NCBI GenBank assembly: GCA_012800145.1
Contig: JAAZJW010000103.1
Coordinates: 1 to 9,991, forward strand
Direction: 5' to 3'
DNA from: Clostridiales bacterium
GTDB lineage: Bacteria > Bacillota > Clostridia > Peptostreptococcales > Natronincolaceae
DNA length: 9,991 bases
Shown: one piece after another, positions 1 through 5,963 of the stretch
Position numbering within the stretch: the stretch's first letter is position 1
Layout of the letters: every line of letters begins with the position of its first letter
Made by a program: the position numbers and the translations under genes
The notes under the pieces: generated by a model
Databases searched by the model: none
Told to the model about the DNA's origin: nothing
Seen by the model: the letters and a program-made list of their open reading frames with translations, nothing else

Positions 1-80
1 CACTTTAATATTATTGACAACTATTATTGTTTGTATACTTTAGAGTTGGTCTGTCAGCACTGCCATGTTATATGAGCAAA

Positions 81-123
81 TAAAAAAACAAGTGATAGGG
101 ATTTTTCTTTCCCATATCACTTG
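81..123 (-). terminator. Rho-independent terminator of the diguanylate cyclase gene
   Basis: Nine-base arms CAAGTGATA (89-97) and TATCACTTG (115-123) pair perfectly. After a single bulged A, a further GGG/CCC stem (98-100 with 111-113) closes a 10-base loop. Read on the minus strand, the hairpin is followed at once by seven Ts (complement of 82-88), the classic intrinsic-terminator form. It lies about 20 bases past the stop codon of the gene ending at 143. On the plus strand no T-run follows, so it serves the minus-strand gene. Confidence 0.92.
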
Positions 124-142
124 CCGATTATTTTGTATATAA

Positions 143-1690
143 TTATTTACTTACTACCTGATTTTTTCCGATACTTTTTGCTTCGTATAAGCATTTATCC
201 GCAATATATATTAAATTTTTCTTATTATAGCTATCGGTCCCAAATGTTGAAATGCCTATGGATACAGTAACACCTATGCCATCCGCTGAGAGGGCCAGGA
301 TTGAACAACGGATGCGATTAGCTATGATTTTGGCTTCCTTTTTGTCTATATCCCTTAGTATAATGACTATTTCTTCTCCCCCATATCTGGCAACTATATC
401 CTTTTCCCGTACATTTCCTTTTATGCATTTTGCCACGTTTTGAAGAATTTTATCCCCAACCTGATGACCATAAATATCATTAATTGATTTAAAGTCATCT
501 ATATCGAGCATTAGAATTGAAAATTTTTCTTTGCTAAATCTGTATATATCACATAGTTTATCATAAATGTTTTCGAAGGTTCTGCGGTTAAGCAGGTCCG
601 TTAATCCGTCATATTTTGACCATGTCTTTAAATCATCGATATATTCCATGTTGGAAATAATCAGTCCAACACGGCGTGCTATGATTTTTAAGAAATGTAT
701 TTGTCTTCTTGAAAATGCCTCATACCTTCCATTATATAAACATAATACACCGGGGGGCCTGCCCCTAACAACCCAAGTTGGCAAAACTACGGCTGAACGA
801 ATACCCAGTTTCCTGGCCAATTCACTGCTACATCTCGGATCCGTGAAAGCATCATGAATTATAACCGGTCTTTTTGTTTCCAGTGCAACAGTGGCTGCAC
901 AATCCTTCCTTTTAAATTCATTTAAAAAATACATTTCTTCCCTAATAACATCCCTTGTATCCGGATTGGAACAGTAAAGCATTGGGGGTTTTTCTCCGTT
1001 TTCACCTATAAGTATTAAAATACATTCTTTCATACCTGTAACCCCGGGTAAAACAGAAACTATTTTTTGTATCGGGTTTTCAAAACCGGTTTTGCCTTCC
1101 TCAGAGTTACTTAACAAAACATTTTCTAACTCTGCTAGGTCCAACATATTTTCGAAAACTAAATTGTGCTCTTCTATCCTTGAAAATACGGCGGTGAGTT
1201 CCTTGGCCGCTAACTGTACTAAATTCTCCAATTCTGGAGCCATCTTCCTCTTATATGTATCATAAACGATAAAAATACCTATCATTTTGTTTTGAGAAAA
1301 AACCGGCGTAGACAACAGCACACTTGGGCTAATAATTCCTTCTAAATATGAAAACATCCCTCTTATCTTATCCTTGTCTTCCAAATACATTACCTTTCCA
1401 TATTCGTCCGCGGATAATTCAAAGTTAAAAATTCTGGAAATAGGCTCATTTCCCCTGTTACCATCTTGGGATTGAAATGGCGAGTTTTTTATAAAAACTG
1501 TTTTGTTGTCTTTTGCGGTATCAAGATATATTGATCTATAACCGAATTTCTTATAAATTAAATTGCCCAAAACACTGACAGCACCTTCTATGCTATGCTG
1601 TCTATTAAGGGCCCTATACAACTGTATAATATATTCCCTATATTCATTTAATTTTTTAGATTCCATATTATTACTTCCTATACCCGACAT
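143..1690 (-). CDS. GAF-GAF-GGDEF diguanylate cyclase
   Basis: Predicted cytoplasmic diguanylate cyclase, making cyclic di-GMP from two GTP. No signal peptide or membrane segment is visible. Residues about 20-175 look like a divergent GAF sensor, and residues about 205-350 like a clearer GAF domain (a PVIIHD...GIRSAVVLP pattern, then GVLCLYN). The GGDEF domain runs from about 355 to 515. It has metal-binding D396, the FKSINDIYGH helix, signature GGEEI at 437-441 (Ile where Phe is usual) and an intact product-inhibition I-site, R428-E-K-D431, five residues before it. This suggests an active, feedback-inhibited enzyme; the GAF ligand is unknown. Two starts are possible: Met1 at 1690 behind a G-rich GGGGGA, or Met9 at 1666 behind the more canonical AGGAAG with 7-base spacing, which I slightly prefer. 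A promoter (TGGACT-17-TATAAT) lies upstream and a strong terminator downstream, so the gene can be transcribed alone. Confidence 0.93.
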   Translation of the reverse strand: MSGIGSNNMESKKLNEYREYIIQLYRALNRQHSIEGAVSVLGNLIYKKFGYRSIYLDTAKDNKTVFIKNSPFQSQDGNRGNEPISRIFNFELSADEYGKVMYLEDKDKIRGMFSYLEGIISPSVLLSTPVFSQNKMIGIFIVYDTYKRKMAPELENLVQLAAKELTAVFSRIEEHNLVFENMLDLAELENVLLSNSEEGKTGFENPIQKIVSVLPGVTGMKECILILIGENGEKPPMLYCSNPDTRDVIREEMYFLNEFKRKDCAATVALETKRPVIIHDAFTDPRCSSELARKLGIRSAVVLPTWVVRGRPPGVLCLYNGRYEAFSRRQIHFLKIIARRVGLIISNMEYIDDLKTWSKYDGLTDLLNRRTFENIYDKLCDIYRFSKEKFSILMLDIDDFKSINDIYGHQVGDKILQNVAKCIKGNVREKDIVARYGGEEIVIILRDIDKKEAKIIANRIRCSILALSADGIGVTVSIGISTFGTDSYNKKNLIYIADKCLYEAKSIGKNQVVSK

Positions 1691-1744
1691 TTGAATCCCC
1701 CACTATAATCCATTTCCTGACGATTATACCCCTTATATGGAACC

Positions 1745-1773
1745 ATTATAGCCTAACGTAGGCCCAAAGTCCA
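1745..1773 (-). promoter_or_regulatory. Putative sigma-A promoter of the cyclase gene, with internal dyad
   Basis: On the minus strand TGGACT (1768-1773) and a perfect TATAAT (1745-1750) are separated by 17 bases, placing the transcript start near 1738, about 48 bases before the first possible start codon. The spacer contains the perfect inverted repeat GCCTA-ACG-TAGGC (1751-1763), abutting the -10 hexamer, a typical operator position. A second TATAAT (1723-1728) lies downstream but has no good -35. The promoter is inferred from hexamers only. Confidence 0.5.
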
Positions 1774-1867
1774 TGAAGGTAACAACAAAATTAGTACAGA
1801 ATTCCTATGTTTTTTTACATTACTCTGTGTATACCCTTATTTTTCAACAATTAACCTCATTTTTAAT

Positions 1868-3388
1868 TTAACTTTTTTTCTGTATACTTCTAATATCGTC
1901 TAATATACCTCTTCCTATTTCATATTCGGGTGCGATTTCCACTGCCCTACGCGCATACTTCTCCGCCCTGTCCAAATCATCCGTATTTAAATAGGCAACC
2001 GCTATATCACATAAGATTACGGGGTGATTTAAATCATATATCAAAGCTTTTTTGAAATATCTCAGAGCTTCCTCGTACCTCTCCCCCCTTAAAAGCTCAT
2101 TGCCTCTCCCTTCATATGATTCCATGATATGGAGCCTTACCCTTTCATTCTTTTTGAACTCCGGGTTTTTTGCTATGAGCTCTTCAAAATACCCGATCGC
2201 CGTTTCATATTCTTCTGTTTTATTATGTTTAATTGCCAACCATAGTAATTTATCTAATTCATCCCTCGAACGCTCTGTTCCTATTTGATCCCTGAGCCTT
2301 CTGTATGGATTGTTATTTTTGTTCTTCAGGGAGAGCTCGAACAATCTGTTGGATAGAACCAAAATCCTTTTACTGATGTCTATTTTATCGATGTATGTCT
2401 TAGGAATATTATTTAATCCTAAATATGCTCCCGATAGGGCCAAAACCATGGTTGTTACTGTATAATTTCCTTTAATGCTCAGACACTCTTTTAATGCTTC
2501 CCCAAAATCATTGGGATTCTTTAAAAAGATATATAAAGATATGGGGACGGATTCCAGTACATTGTTGCTGCAACCCCATTGCTCTATTATCTGTTTGATG
2601 GAAAGGTCATCCATAATCCATTCCTTGAGTATATGGCCAACCATTATGTATAAATTAGCAACATCATTGTTTTTTCCTGCAGTATACACCTTGGTTTCTA
2701 TACCCTTTATTCCTTTGCTCGTAACATCAACAAGTTTTTCAGAATCCTTTTTGTTCTGCAGGGAAAAGGCGGGTGTGTTCAGTAAATATGCTATAACTGT
2801 GGAAAAAATAATACTTGCGGCGATGGCGGTCTCTTCTGTATGGGTAATAACAGCTTGGATCGACGCAATGAGTTTTAATGCAGTAAAGTCCCCATAACTC
2901 ACCAACGCAGAAGGTATACATCTGAATACGCAACTATTTTCCAACGAAGCCACACCACTTTTATACCACCCTGTATTGTTGTTTTTATAATTTATAGCAA
3001 ATTGTTTGATTGTTTTGTCTCTTGTTAAAATCGGGCTCCGGACGAACCTATTGGCTAGGTCTTCGGGATCGAAACGTTGGTTGATAATCAGGGATTCTGC
3101 AAACAAAACAACAGCTTCAGTTTGTTCTGTGCTTTTTAAAACGTTAATGTTTCTCCCGTTTTTTAGAAAATAGGTGGTATGCTTTGATTCTTTCAATTTT
3201 TGTTTTCTCAAGGCATTCCCAAAAACATCCCCAATGGACAGTCCCATTATAGCACCACTGATTTTGTCCCTATAATCTATATTTGGCAATGGAACCAGGT
3301 TTACATTTTCCTTATTTATATTTAAATCAGGCATCCCTATATTTTCCATCAGGAATGTATATATTTCCTCCAATATGCCTATATTCAT
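1868..3388 (-). CDS. Degenerate ADP-ribosylglycohydrolase-like domain fused to TPR repeats
   Basis: Residues about 41-335 follow the ADP-ribosylglycohydrolase (DraG/ARH) fold: GAIMGLSIGDVFG at 45-57, a TH pair in ITHTEE at 181-186, and SGAYLGLNNIP at 319-329. The metal-binding motifs of active members are altered. The usual TDDT is TEQT (87-90), and the usual GGDTDT is KGNYTVT (306-312), so both Asp of the second motif are gone. Residues about 380-490 form three TPR-like helical pairs (for example YEEALRYFKKAL and LDRAEKYARRAVEIAPEY), normally protein-binding. No signal peptide or membrane segment is seen, so it is probably cytoplasmic. I infer a non-hydrolytic binding or scaffold protein; residual activity cannot be excluded. 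Met1 is chosen because AAGGG lies 11 bases upstream (a long spacing) and later Met codons lack a better site. No convincing terminator separates it from the cyclase gene 177 bases downstream, so readthrough is plausible. Confidence 0.8.
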   Translation of the reverse strand: MNIGILEEIYTFLMENIGMPDLNINKENVNLVPLPNIDYRDKISGAIMGLSIGDVFGNALRKQKLKESKHTTYFLKNGRNINVLKSTEQTEAVVLFAESLIINQRFDPEDLANRFVRSPILTRDKTIKQFAINYKNNNTGWYKSGVASLENSCVFRCIPSALVSYGDFTALKLIASIQAVITHTEETAIAASIIFSTVIAYLLNTPAFSLQNKKDSEKLVDVTSKGIKGIETKVYTAGKNNDVANLYIMVGHILKEWIMDDLSIKQIIEQWGCSNNVLESVPISLYIFLKNPNDFGEALKECLSIKGNYTVTTMVLALSGAYLGLNNIPKTYIDKIDISKRILVLSNRLFELSLKNKNNNPYRRLRDQIGTERSRDELDKLLWLAIKHNKTEEYETAIGYFEELIAKNPEFKKNERVRLHIMESYEGRGNELLRGERYEEALRYFKKALIYDLNHPVILCDIAVAYLNTDDLDRAEKYARRAVEIAPEYEIGRGILDDIRSIQKKS

Positions 3389-3499
3389 TAACTAAACATC
3401 CCTTCATACCTTACTTATTCAATACCATAAGTAATTTATAAAACCGTATTCCTACATTTAGATATTCTACAAATAAACAATTTTTCCTTTACGTTACAT

Positions 3500-3529
3500 A
3501 TAATACTTTTGCTAATTTTCGGGGTCTAA
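3500..3529 (-). promoter_or_regulatory. Weak candidate promoter for the ADP-ribosylhydrolase-like gene
   Basis: On the minus strand TTAGAC (3524-3529) and TATTAT (3500-3505) are separated by 18 bases. This would give an mRNA leader of roughly 105 bases. The hexamers are moderate matches, and in such AT-rich DNA chance matches are common. No other hexamer pair in the gap looks better. Confidence 0.35.
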
Positions 3530-3541
3530 TTACTATGGATT

Positions 3542-3585
3542 GTCAGTACCTCTATCCTCCGAGGTCCTATGTGACGGATTTTTTT
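3542..3585 (+). other. Orphan terminator-like hairpin with T-run
   Basis: ACCTC (3548-3552) pairs with GAGGT (3561-3565) around an 8-base loop. An outer GTCA/TGAC pair (3542-3545 with 3572-3575) could extend it, and seven Ts follow at 3579-3585. The inner stem is only five base pairs, so this is a weak terminator at best. No gene ends here on the plus strand. It might end a short non-coding transcript or insulate pyrB, but this is speculative. Confidence 0.3.
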
Positions 3586-3600
3586 GAAATTCTATATCAT

Positions 3601-3638
3601 CCCGGCAAATCCCGGCACATTGATTTCCGGCTCCCGGC
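3601..3638. repeat. Cluster of four CCGGC motifs
   Basis: CCGGC occurs at 3602-3606, 3612-3616, 3627-3631 and 3634-3638. The first two belong to near-identical 10-base direct repeats (CCCGGCAAAT and CCCGGCACAT). The stretch is strikingly GC-rich inside an AT-rich gap and ends 27 bases before the pyrB -35 hexamer. CCGG is self-complementary, so small hairpins are possible. Function is unknown. Confidence 0.5.
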
Positions 3639-3665
3639 CCCCAATACAGGTTTGCTCATAAAATA

Positions 3666-3694
3666 TTGACTTATGACTATTTTCATGATATATT
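3666..3694 (+). promoter_or_regulatory. pyrBI promoter
   Basis: TTGACT (3666-3671) and TATATT (3689-3694) are separated by exactly 17 bases, a strong sigma-A-type promoter. Transcription should begin near 3701, about 10 bases before the PyrR-like binding hairpin, giving a leader of about 210 bases before pyrB. The placement is typical of attenuated pyr genes, which supports the call. Confidence 0.8.
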
Positions 3695-3710
3695 TTTAAA
3701 AAAGAATAAG

Positions 3711-3741
3711 CCTTTAAATTGGTACTGTGAGACCAAAAAGG
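3711..3741 (+). promoter_or_regulatory. PyrR-type binding loop (anti-antiterminator) of the pyrBI leader
   Basis: The RNA can fold as a lower stem CCUUU/AAAGG (3711-3715 with 3737-3741), a 5' bulge AAA (3716-3718), an upper stem UUGGU/ACCAA (3719-3723 with 3732-3736), an A-G mismatch and a hexaloop CUGUGA (3725-3730). The hexaloop fits the CNGNGA loop recognised by PyrR in Bacillus pyr leaders. The bulged two-stem shape also fits, although the loop-closing pair is A-G here instead of the usual C-G. When UMP is high, PyrR binding would hold this hairpin and let the downstream terminator form. No pyrR gene is in the window. Confidence 0.75.
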
Positions 3742-3811
3742 ATCAAGTTTAACCTCAGAATATAATACATTTACTACTACTGTTCAAGGTTTAATTTCTA
3801 ACCTCTTTGGT
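3732..3811 (+). promoter_or_regulatory. Antiterminator pairing of the pyrBI leader
   Basis: The 3' half of the binding loop, ACCAAAAAGG (3732-3741), is complementary at nine of ten positions to CCTCTTTGGT (3802-3811), the 5' arm of the terminator; the single mismatch is A-C. Forming this long-range helix destroys both the binding loop and the terminator. That mutual exclusion is the logic of PyrR attenuation, and three interlocking complementarities are unlikely by chance. Confidence 0.72.
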
Positions 3812-3843
3812 TACTATATAGGACCGATGAGGTTATTTATTTT
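3799..3843 (+). terminator. Attenuator (intrinsic terminator) in the pyrBI leader
   Basis: TAACCTC (3799-3805) pairs perfectly with GAGGTTA (3829-3835). After one T-T mismatch, TTGGTT (3807-3812) pairs with GGACCGA (3822-3827, including G-U pairs), leaving a 9-base loop. TTTATTTT follows at 3836-3843. It sits in the leader some 70 bases before pyrB, so it must be conditional. With the binding loop and antiterminator upstream it forms a standard pyrimidine attenuator. Confidence 0.8.
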
Positions 3844-3912
3844 GCCTTAAATTAGCTCAAATAAGATTAACGATAAATATAACTCCTAAAAATAGAAAAG
3901 AGAGGAAATAGG

Positions 3913-4842
3913 ATGATGCTGCAGGGTAGACATATTATAGATGCAAGTGATTTATCAGTTGAAGAATTGAGCACGATAGTTAATCTGGCACTTAAGATGA
4001 ATGCAGATCCCGAAAAATTCAGCAATCTATGTAAAGGTAAAATTTTGGCCACATTGTTTTACGAACCCAGCACCAGAACGCGTCTGAGCTTTGAATCCGC
4101 AATGCTGAGAATGGGCGGATCCGTTATAGGGTTCTCGGATGCAGAAACCAGCTCGGTGAAAAAAGGGGAAAATATTGCAGATACCATAAGGGTTTTGAGC
4201 AACTATGCTCATATTGTCGTAATGCGCCACCCCAGGGAAGGGGCCCCACTCCTTGCGTCCCAATATTCCAGGGTTCCTGTTATAAACGGGGGTGACGGTG
4301 GACACCAACACCCTACCCAAACCTTAACCGATATACTGACCATAAAATATTATAAAAAAGACATAAGAGATATTAAAATCGCTATATGCGGGGATTTACT
4401 GTTCGGAAGAACAGTTCATTCTTTGCTCAAAACTTTAAGCAGGTTCCCAAATATAGAATTTGTACTAATTTCACCGTCTGAATTAAGAATACCATACCAT
4501 CTAAAAAACAGTATTATAGAAAAACACAACGTGAAAATTTTTGAAACCACATCCCTGGAGGAGCATATAAATGATGTAAATGTACTATATATGACCAGAA
4601 TTCAGAAAGAAAGATTTTTCAGTGAGGACGAATATATTAAACTAAAAGGCAGTTATATTTTAACCCCGGAAAAGCTTAAACATGCCAGAAAGGATTTGTT
4701 ATTAATGCATCCGCTACCAAGAGTTAACGAAATAAGTTATGAGGTAGATATGGACCCCAGGGCGAAATATTTTGAACAAGCAAGGCTCGGTGTATTTGCA
4801 AGAATGGCGCTTATAGCTCTGCTACTAGGAAGGAGTCACTGA
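3913..4842 (+). CDS. pyrB: Aspartate carbamoyltransferase catalytic chain
   Basis: Catalyses the first committed step of de novo pyrimidine synthesis: carbamoyl phosphate plus L-aspartate gives N-carbamoyl-L-aspartate and phosphate, in the cytoplasm. The 309 residues match the family (E. coli PyrB 311). The carbamoyl-phosphate site STRTR is at 53-57, the mobile-loop lysine region SVKKGEN at 81-87, HPTQ at 133-136, R166 in LFGRTVHS, an aspartate-site motif TRIQKERF at 228-235 and HPLPR at 266-270. All key motifs are intact. AGAGG (3901-3905) lies 7 bases before the first of two adjacent ATG codons; either could start. The gene overlaps pyrI by one base. An upstream promoter and PyrR-like attenuator imply repression when pyrimidines are plentiful. 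Confidence 0.97.
   Translation: MMLQGRHIIDASDLSVEELSTIVNLALKMNADPEKFSNLCKGKILATLFYEPSTRTRLSFESAMLRMGGSVIGFSDAETSSVKKGENIADTIRVLSNYAHIVVMRHPREGAPLLASQYSRVPVINGGDGGHQHPTQTLTDILTIKYYKKDIRDIKIAICGDLLFGRTVHSLLKTLSRFPNIEFVLISPSELRIPYHLKNSIIEKHNVKIFETTSLEEHINDVNVLYMTRIQKERFFSEDEYIKLKGSYILTPEKLKHARKDLLLMHPLPRVNEISYEVDMDPRAKYFEQARLGVFARMALIALLLGRSH
4827..4835 (+). promoter_or_regulatory. pyrI ribosome binding site inside the pyrB 3' end
   Basis: AGGAAGGAG lies in the last codons of pyrB, 6 bases before the pyrI ATG at 4842. The pyrB stop and pyrI start share one base (TGATG). This arrangement favours translational coupling, suiting two chains needed in equal numbers. Confidence 0.85.
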
Positions 4843-5273
4843 TGCTCAAAGTAACGGGAATTACACAAGGTATAGTAATAGATCATATTAAAACAGGAAA
4901 CGGATTGAAAATTTTTAATAAGCTGAGATTGGACAAGTTGGATACCACGGTAGTTTTGCTTATGAATGTAGATAGTAAGGCCTTAGGTAGAAAAGACATT
5001 ATAAAAATACAGGATTATACAGATATAAATATAGATATCCTGGGGCTCATTGACCAAAATGCAACTATAAATATTATAAAGAACAGCAAAATTATTTCCA
5101 AAACAAAGGTTGAAATTCCTAAGAAAGTAAAGGGATTATTCCAGTGCAGGAATCCGCGTTGTATAACAACCATAGACGACTATGCCATATCGGAATTTAC
5201 ATTAGTCCCTAATGAAGATAAATTACAATATCGTTGCAATTATTGTGAAGAAATCACTGAATATAAATTATAA
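4842..5273 (+). CDS. pyrI: Aspartate carbamoyltransferase regulatory chain
   Basis: Regulatory subunit of aspartate transcarbamoylase. In the E. coli-type holoenzyme, PyrI dimers join two PyrB trimers and transmit allosteric signals: CTP (with UTP) inhibits, ATP activates. The 143 residues are slightly shorter than E. coli PyrI (153). Residues 1-95 form the nucleotide-binding domain (DHIKTGNGLKIFNKL near the start). Residues about 96-143 form the zinc domain, with four cysteines, C102, C107, C132 and C135, in the expected C-x4-C and C-x2-C pairs. Effector preference cannot be read from sequence alone. No clear plus-strand terminator follows; the hairpin at 5326-5351 lacks a T-run in this direction, so pyrBI transcripts may run antisense into engB. 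Confidence 0.95.
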   Translation: MLKVTGITQGIVIDHIKTGNGLKIFNKLRLDKLDTTVVLLMNVDSKALGRKDIIKIQDYTDINIDILGLIDQNATINIIKNSKIISKTKVEIPKKVKGLFQCRNPRCITTIDDYAISEFTLVPNEDKLQYRCNYCEEITEYKL

Positions 5274-5310
5274 GTACAATAACACATAAAAATAATTCAG
5301 ACAAAAACAA

Positions 5311-5351
5311 TTTAAATAAAAAATAGCTCCAAGTAGATGCTACCTTGGAGC
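5311..5351 (-). terminator. engB terminator, overlapping the engB 3' end
   Basis: GCTCCAAG (5326-5333) pairs perfectly with CTTGGAGC (5344-5351), with three further inner pairs past a bulged base. On the minus strand the stem is followed by TATTTTTTATTT (complement of 5313-5324). The upstream arm of the hairpin is formed by the last sense codons of engB (stop at 5340-5342), so coding and termination signals overlap. Confidence 0.9.
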
Positions 5352-5963
5352 CGGTTCTATTGTGACAGGCAAATCGTTAATTATGAACAATTTCTTGAAG
5401 CCTGCCCACAACTTGTCTACCCCTTCTTTTCTTAATGAAGATATGGGTATAATTTCGTTTTCTGATGACATTCCAAGTTCTTTGCGAATCGTTTTGAAAT
5501 GTTTTTGATAATTACCCCTTGATATTTTATCGGATTTTGTTGCAACAACAATTGTTCCGTATCCATAATGTTTTATCCATTCATACATCATCCTATCGTC
5601 CGCTGTAGGCTTGTGACGGATATCCACCAAAAGTATTACTTCATATAGATTTTTCCTATCCTCTAAATAAGTTTCTATCATTTTTCCCCAATTTGCTTTT
5701 TCACTTTTAGATACCTTTGTATAGCCATAGCCCGGAAGATCGACCAAATAAAACTCTTTATTGACTAAATAAAAATTAATTGTACGGGTTTTCCCCGGAC
5801 TGGAGCTCACCCTGGCCAGATTTTTTCTGTTTAACATGGTGTTTATGGTGGAAGATTTCCCTACATTAGACCTTCCAACCAATGCAATTTCCGGCTTTTC
5901 ATCATCAGGATACTGTTTTGGAGATACAGCACTAATTGTTATTTCAGAGCTAACTACTTTCAT
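5340..5963 (-). CDS. engB: Ribosome-biogenesis GTPase EngB (YihA/YsxC)
   Basis: Small essential-type GTPase that acts in late assembly of the 50S ribosomal subunit. The 207 residues match the family (about 195-210). The G motifs are in order and intact: G1 GRSNVGKS at 30-37, the G2 region with KTRTINFY at 58-65, G3 DLPG at 75-78 in the family hallmark DLPGYGY, G4 TKSD at 142-145, and G5 ISS at 174-176. The start codon lies inside the end of lonA, a 14-base overlap, so it is very probably co-transcribed and coupled with lonA. The site ahead of it is G-rich (AGGGATGGGG). The lonA-engB order matches lonA-ysxC of Bacillus. The gene ends in its own terminator and converges on pyrI. Confidence 0.97.
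   Translation of the reverse strand: MKVVSSEITISAVSPKQYPDDEKPEIALVGRSNVGKSSTINTMLNRKNLARVSSSPGKTRTINFYLVNKEFYLVDLPGYGYTKVSKSEKANWGKMIETYLEDRKNLYEVILLVDIRHKPTADDRMMYEWIKHYGYGTIVVATKSDKISRGNYQKHFKTIRKELGMSSENEIIPISSLRKEGVDKLWAGFKKLFIINDLPVTIEPAPR

Larger units (their letters stand above)
3389..3912. other. Divergent intergenic region (524 bases) with two promoters and the pyrB leader
   Basis: This gap separates the minus-strand ADP-ribosylhydrolase-like gene from plus-strand pyrB. Going from left to right it holds the leader and weak promoter of the minus-strand gene (3500-3529), an orphan hairpin followed by a T-run (3542-3585), a cluster of CCGGC repeats (3601-3638), the pyrB promoter (3666-3694) and the roughly 210-base pyrB attenuator leader (3701-3912). 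I see no coding region in it. Confidence 0.85.

Noticed and set aside
14..39. Plus-strand TTGACA followed by TATACT
   Set aside because: The spacing is only 14 bases, and no gene or leader follows on the plus strand before the minus-strand terminator.
65..142. Possible 25-codon plus-strand open frame
   Set aside because: It has no ribosome site and consists mostly of the terminator hairpin of the cyclase gene.
2475..2897. 140-codon plus-strand open frame
   Set aside because: It lies entirely opposite the ADP-ribosylhydrolase-like gene, whose protein shows clear family motifs; no ribosome site or recognisable protein.
3388..3399. Minus-strand mini-frame ATG TTT AGT TAA overlapping the start of the ADP-ribosylhydrolase-like gene (TAATG)
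   Set aside because: Three codons only, and the nearby AAGGG abuts its ATG, leaving no room for use as its ribosome site.
3821..3834. GGACCGATGAGGTT resembles the PyrR sequence consensus
   Set aside because: It mismatches key positions and cannot form the required loop; it is the 3' arm of the terminator. The hairpin at 3711-3741 is the better binding loop.
4027..4320. 97-codon minus-strand open frame
   Set aside because: Opposite the most conserved part of pyrB; no ribosome site and no known domain.
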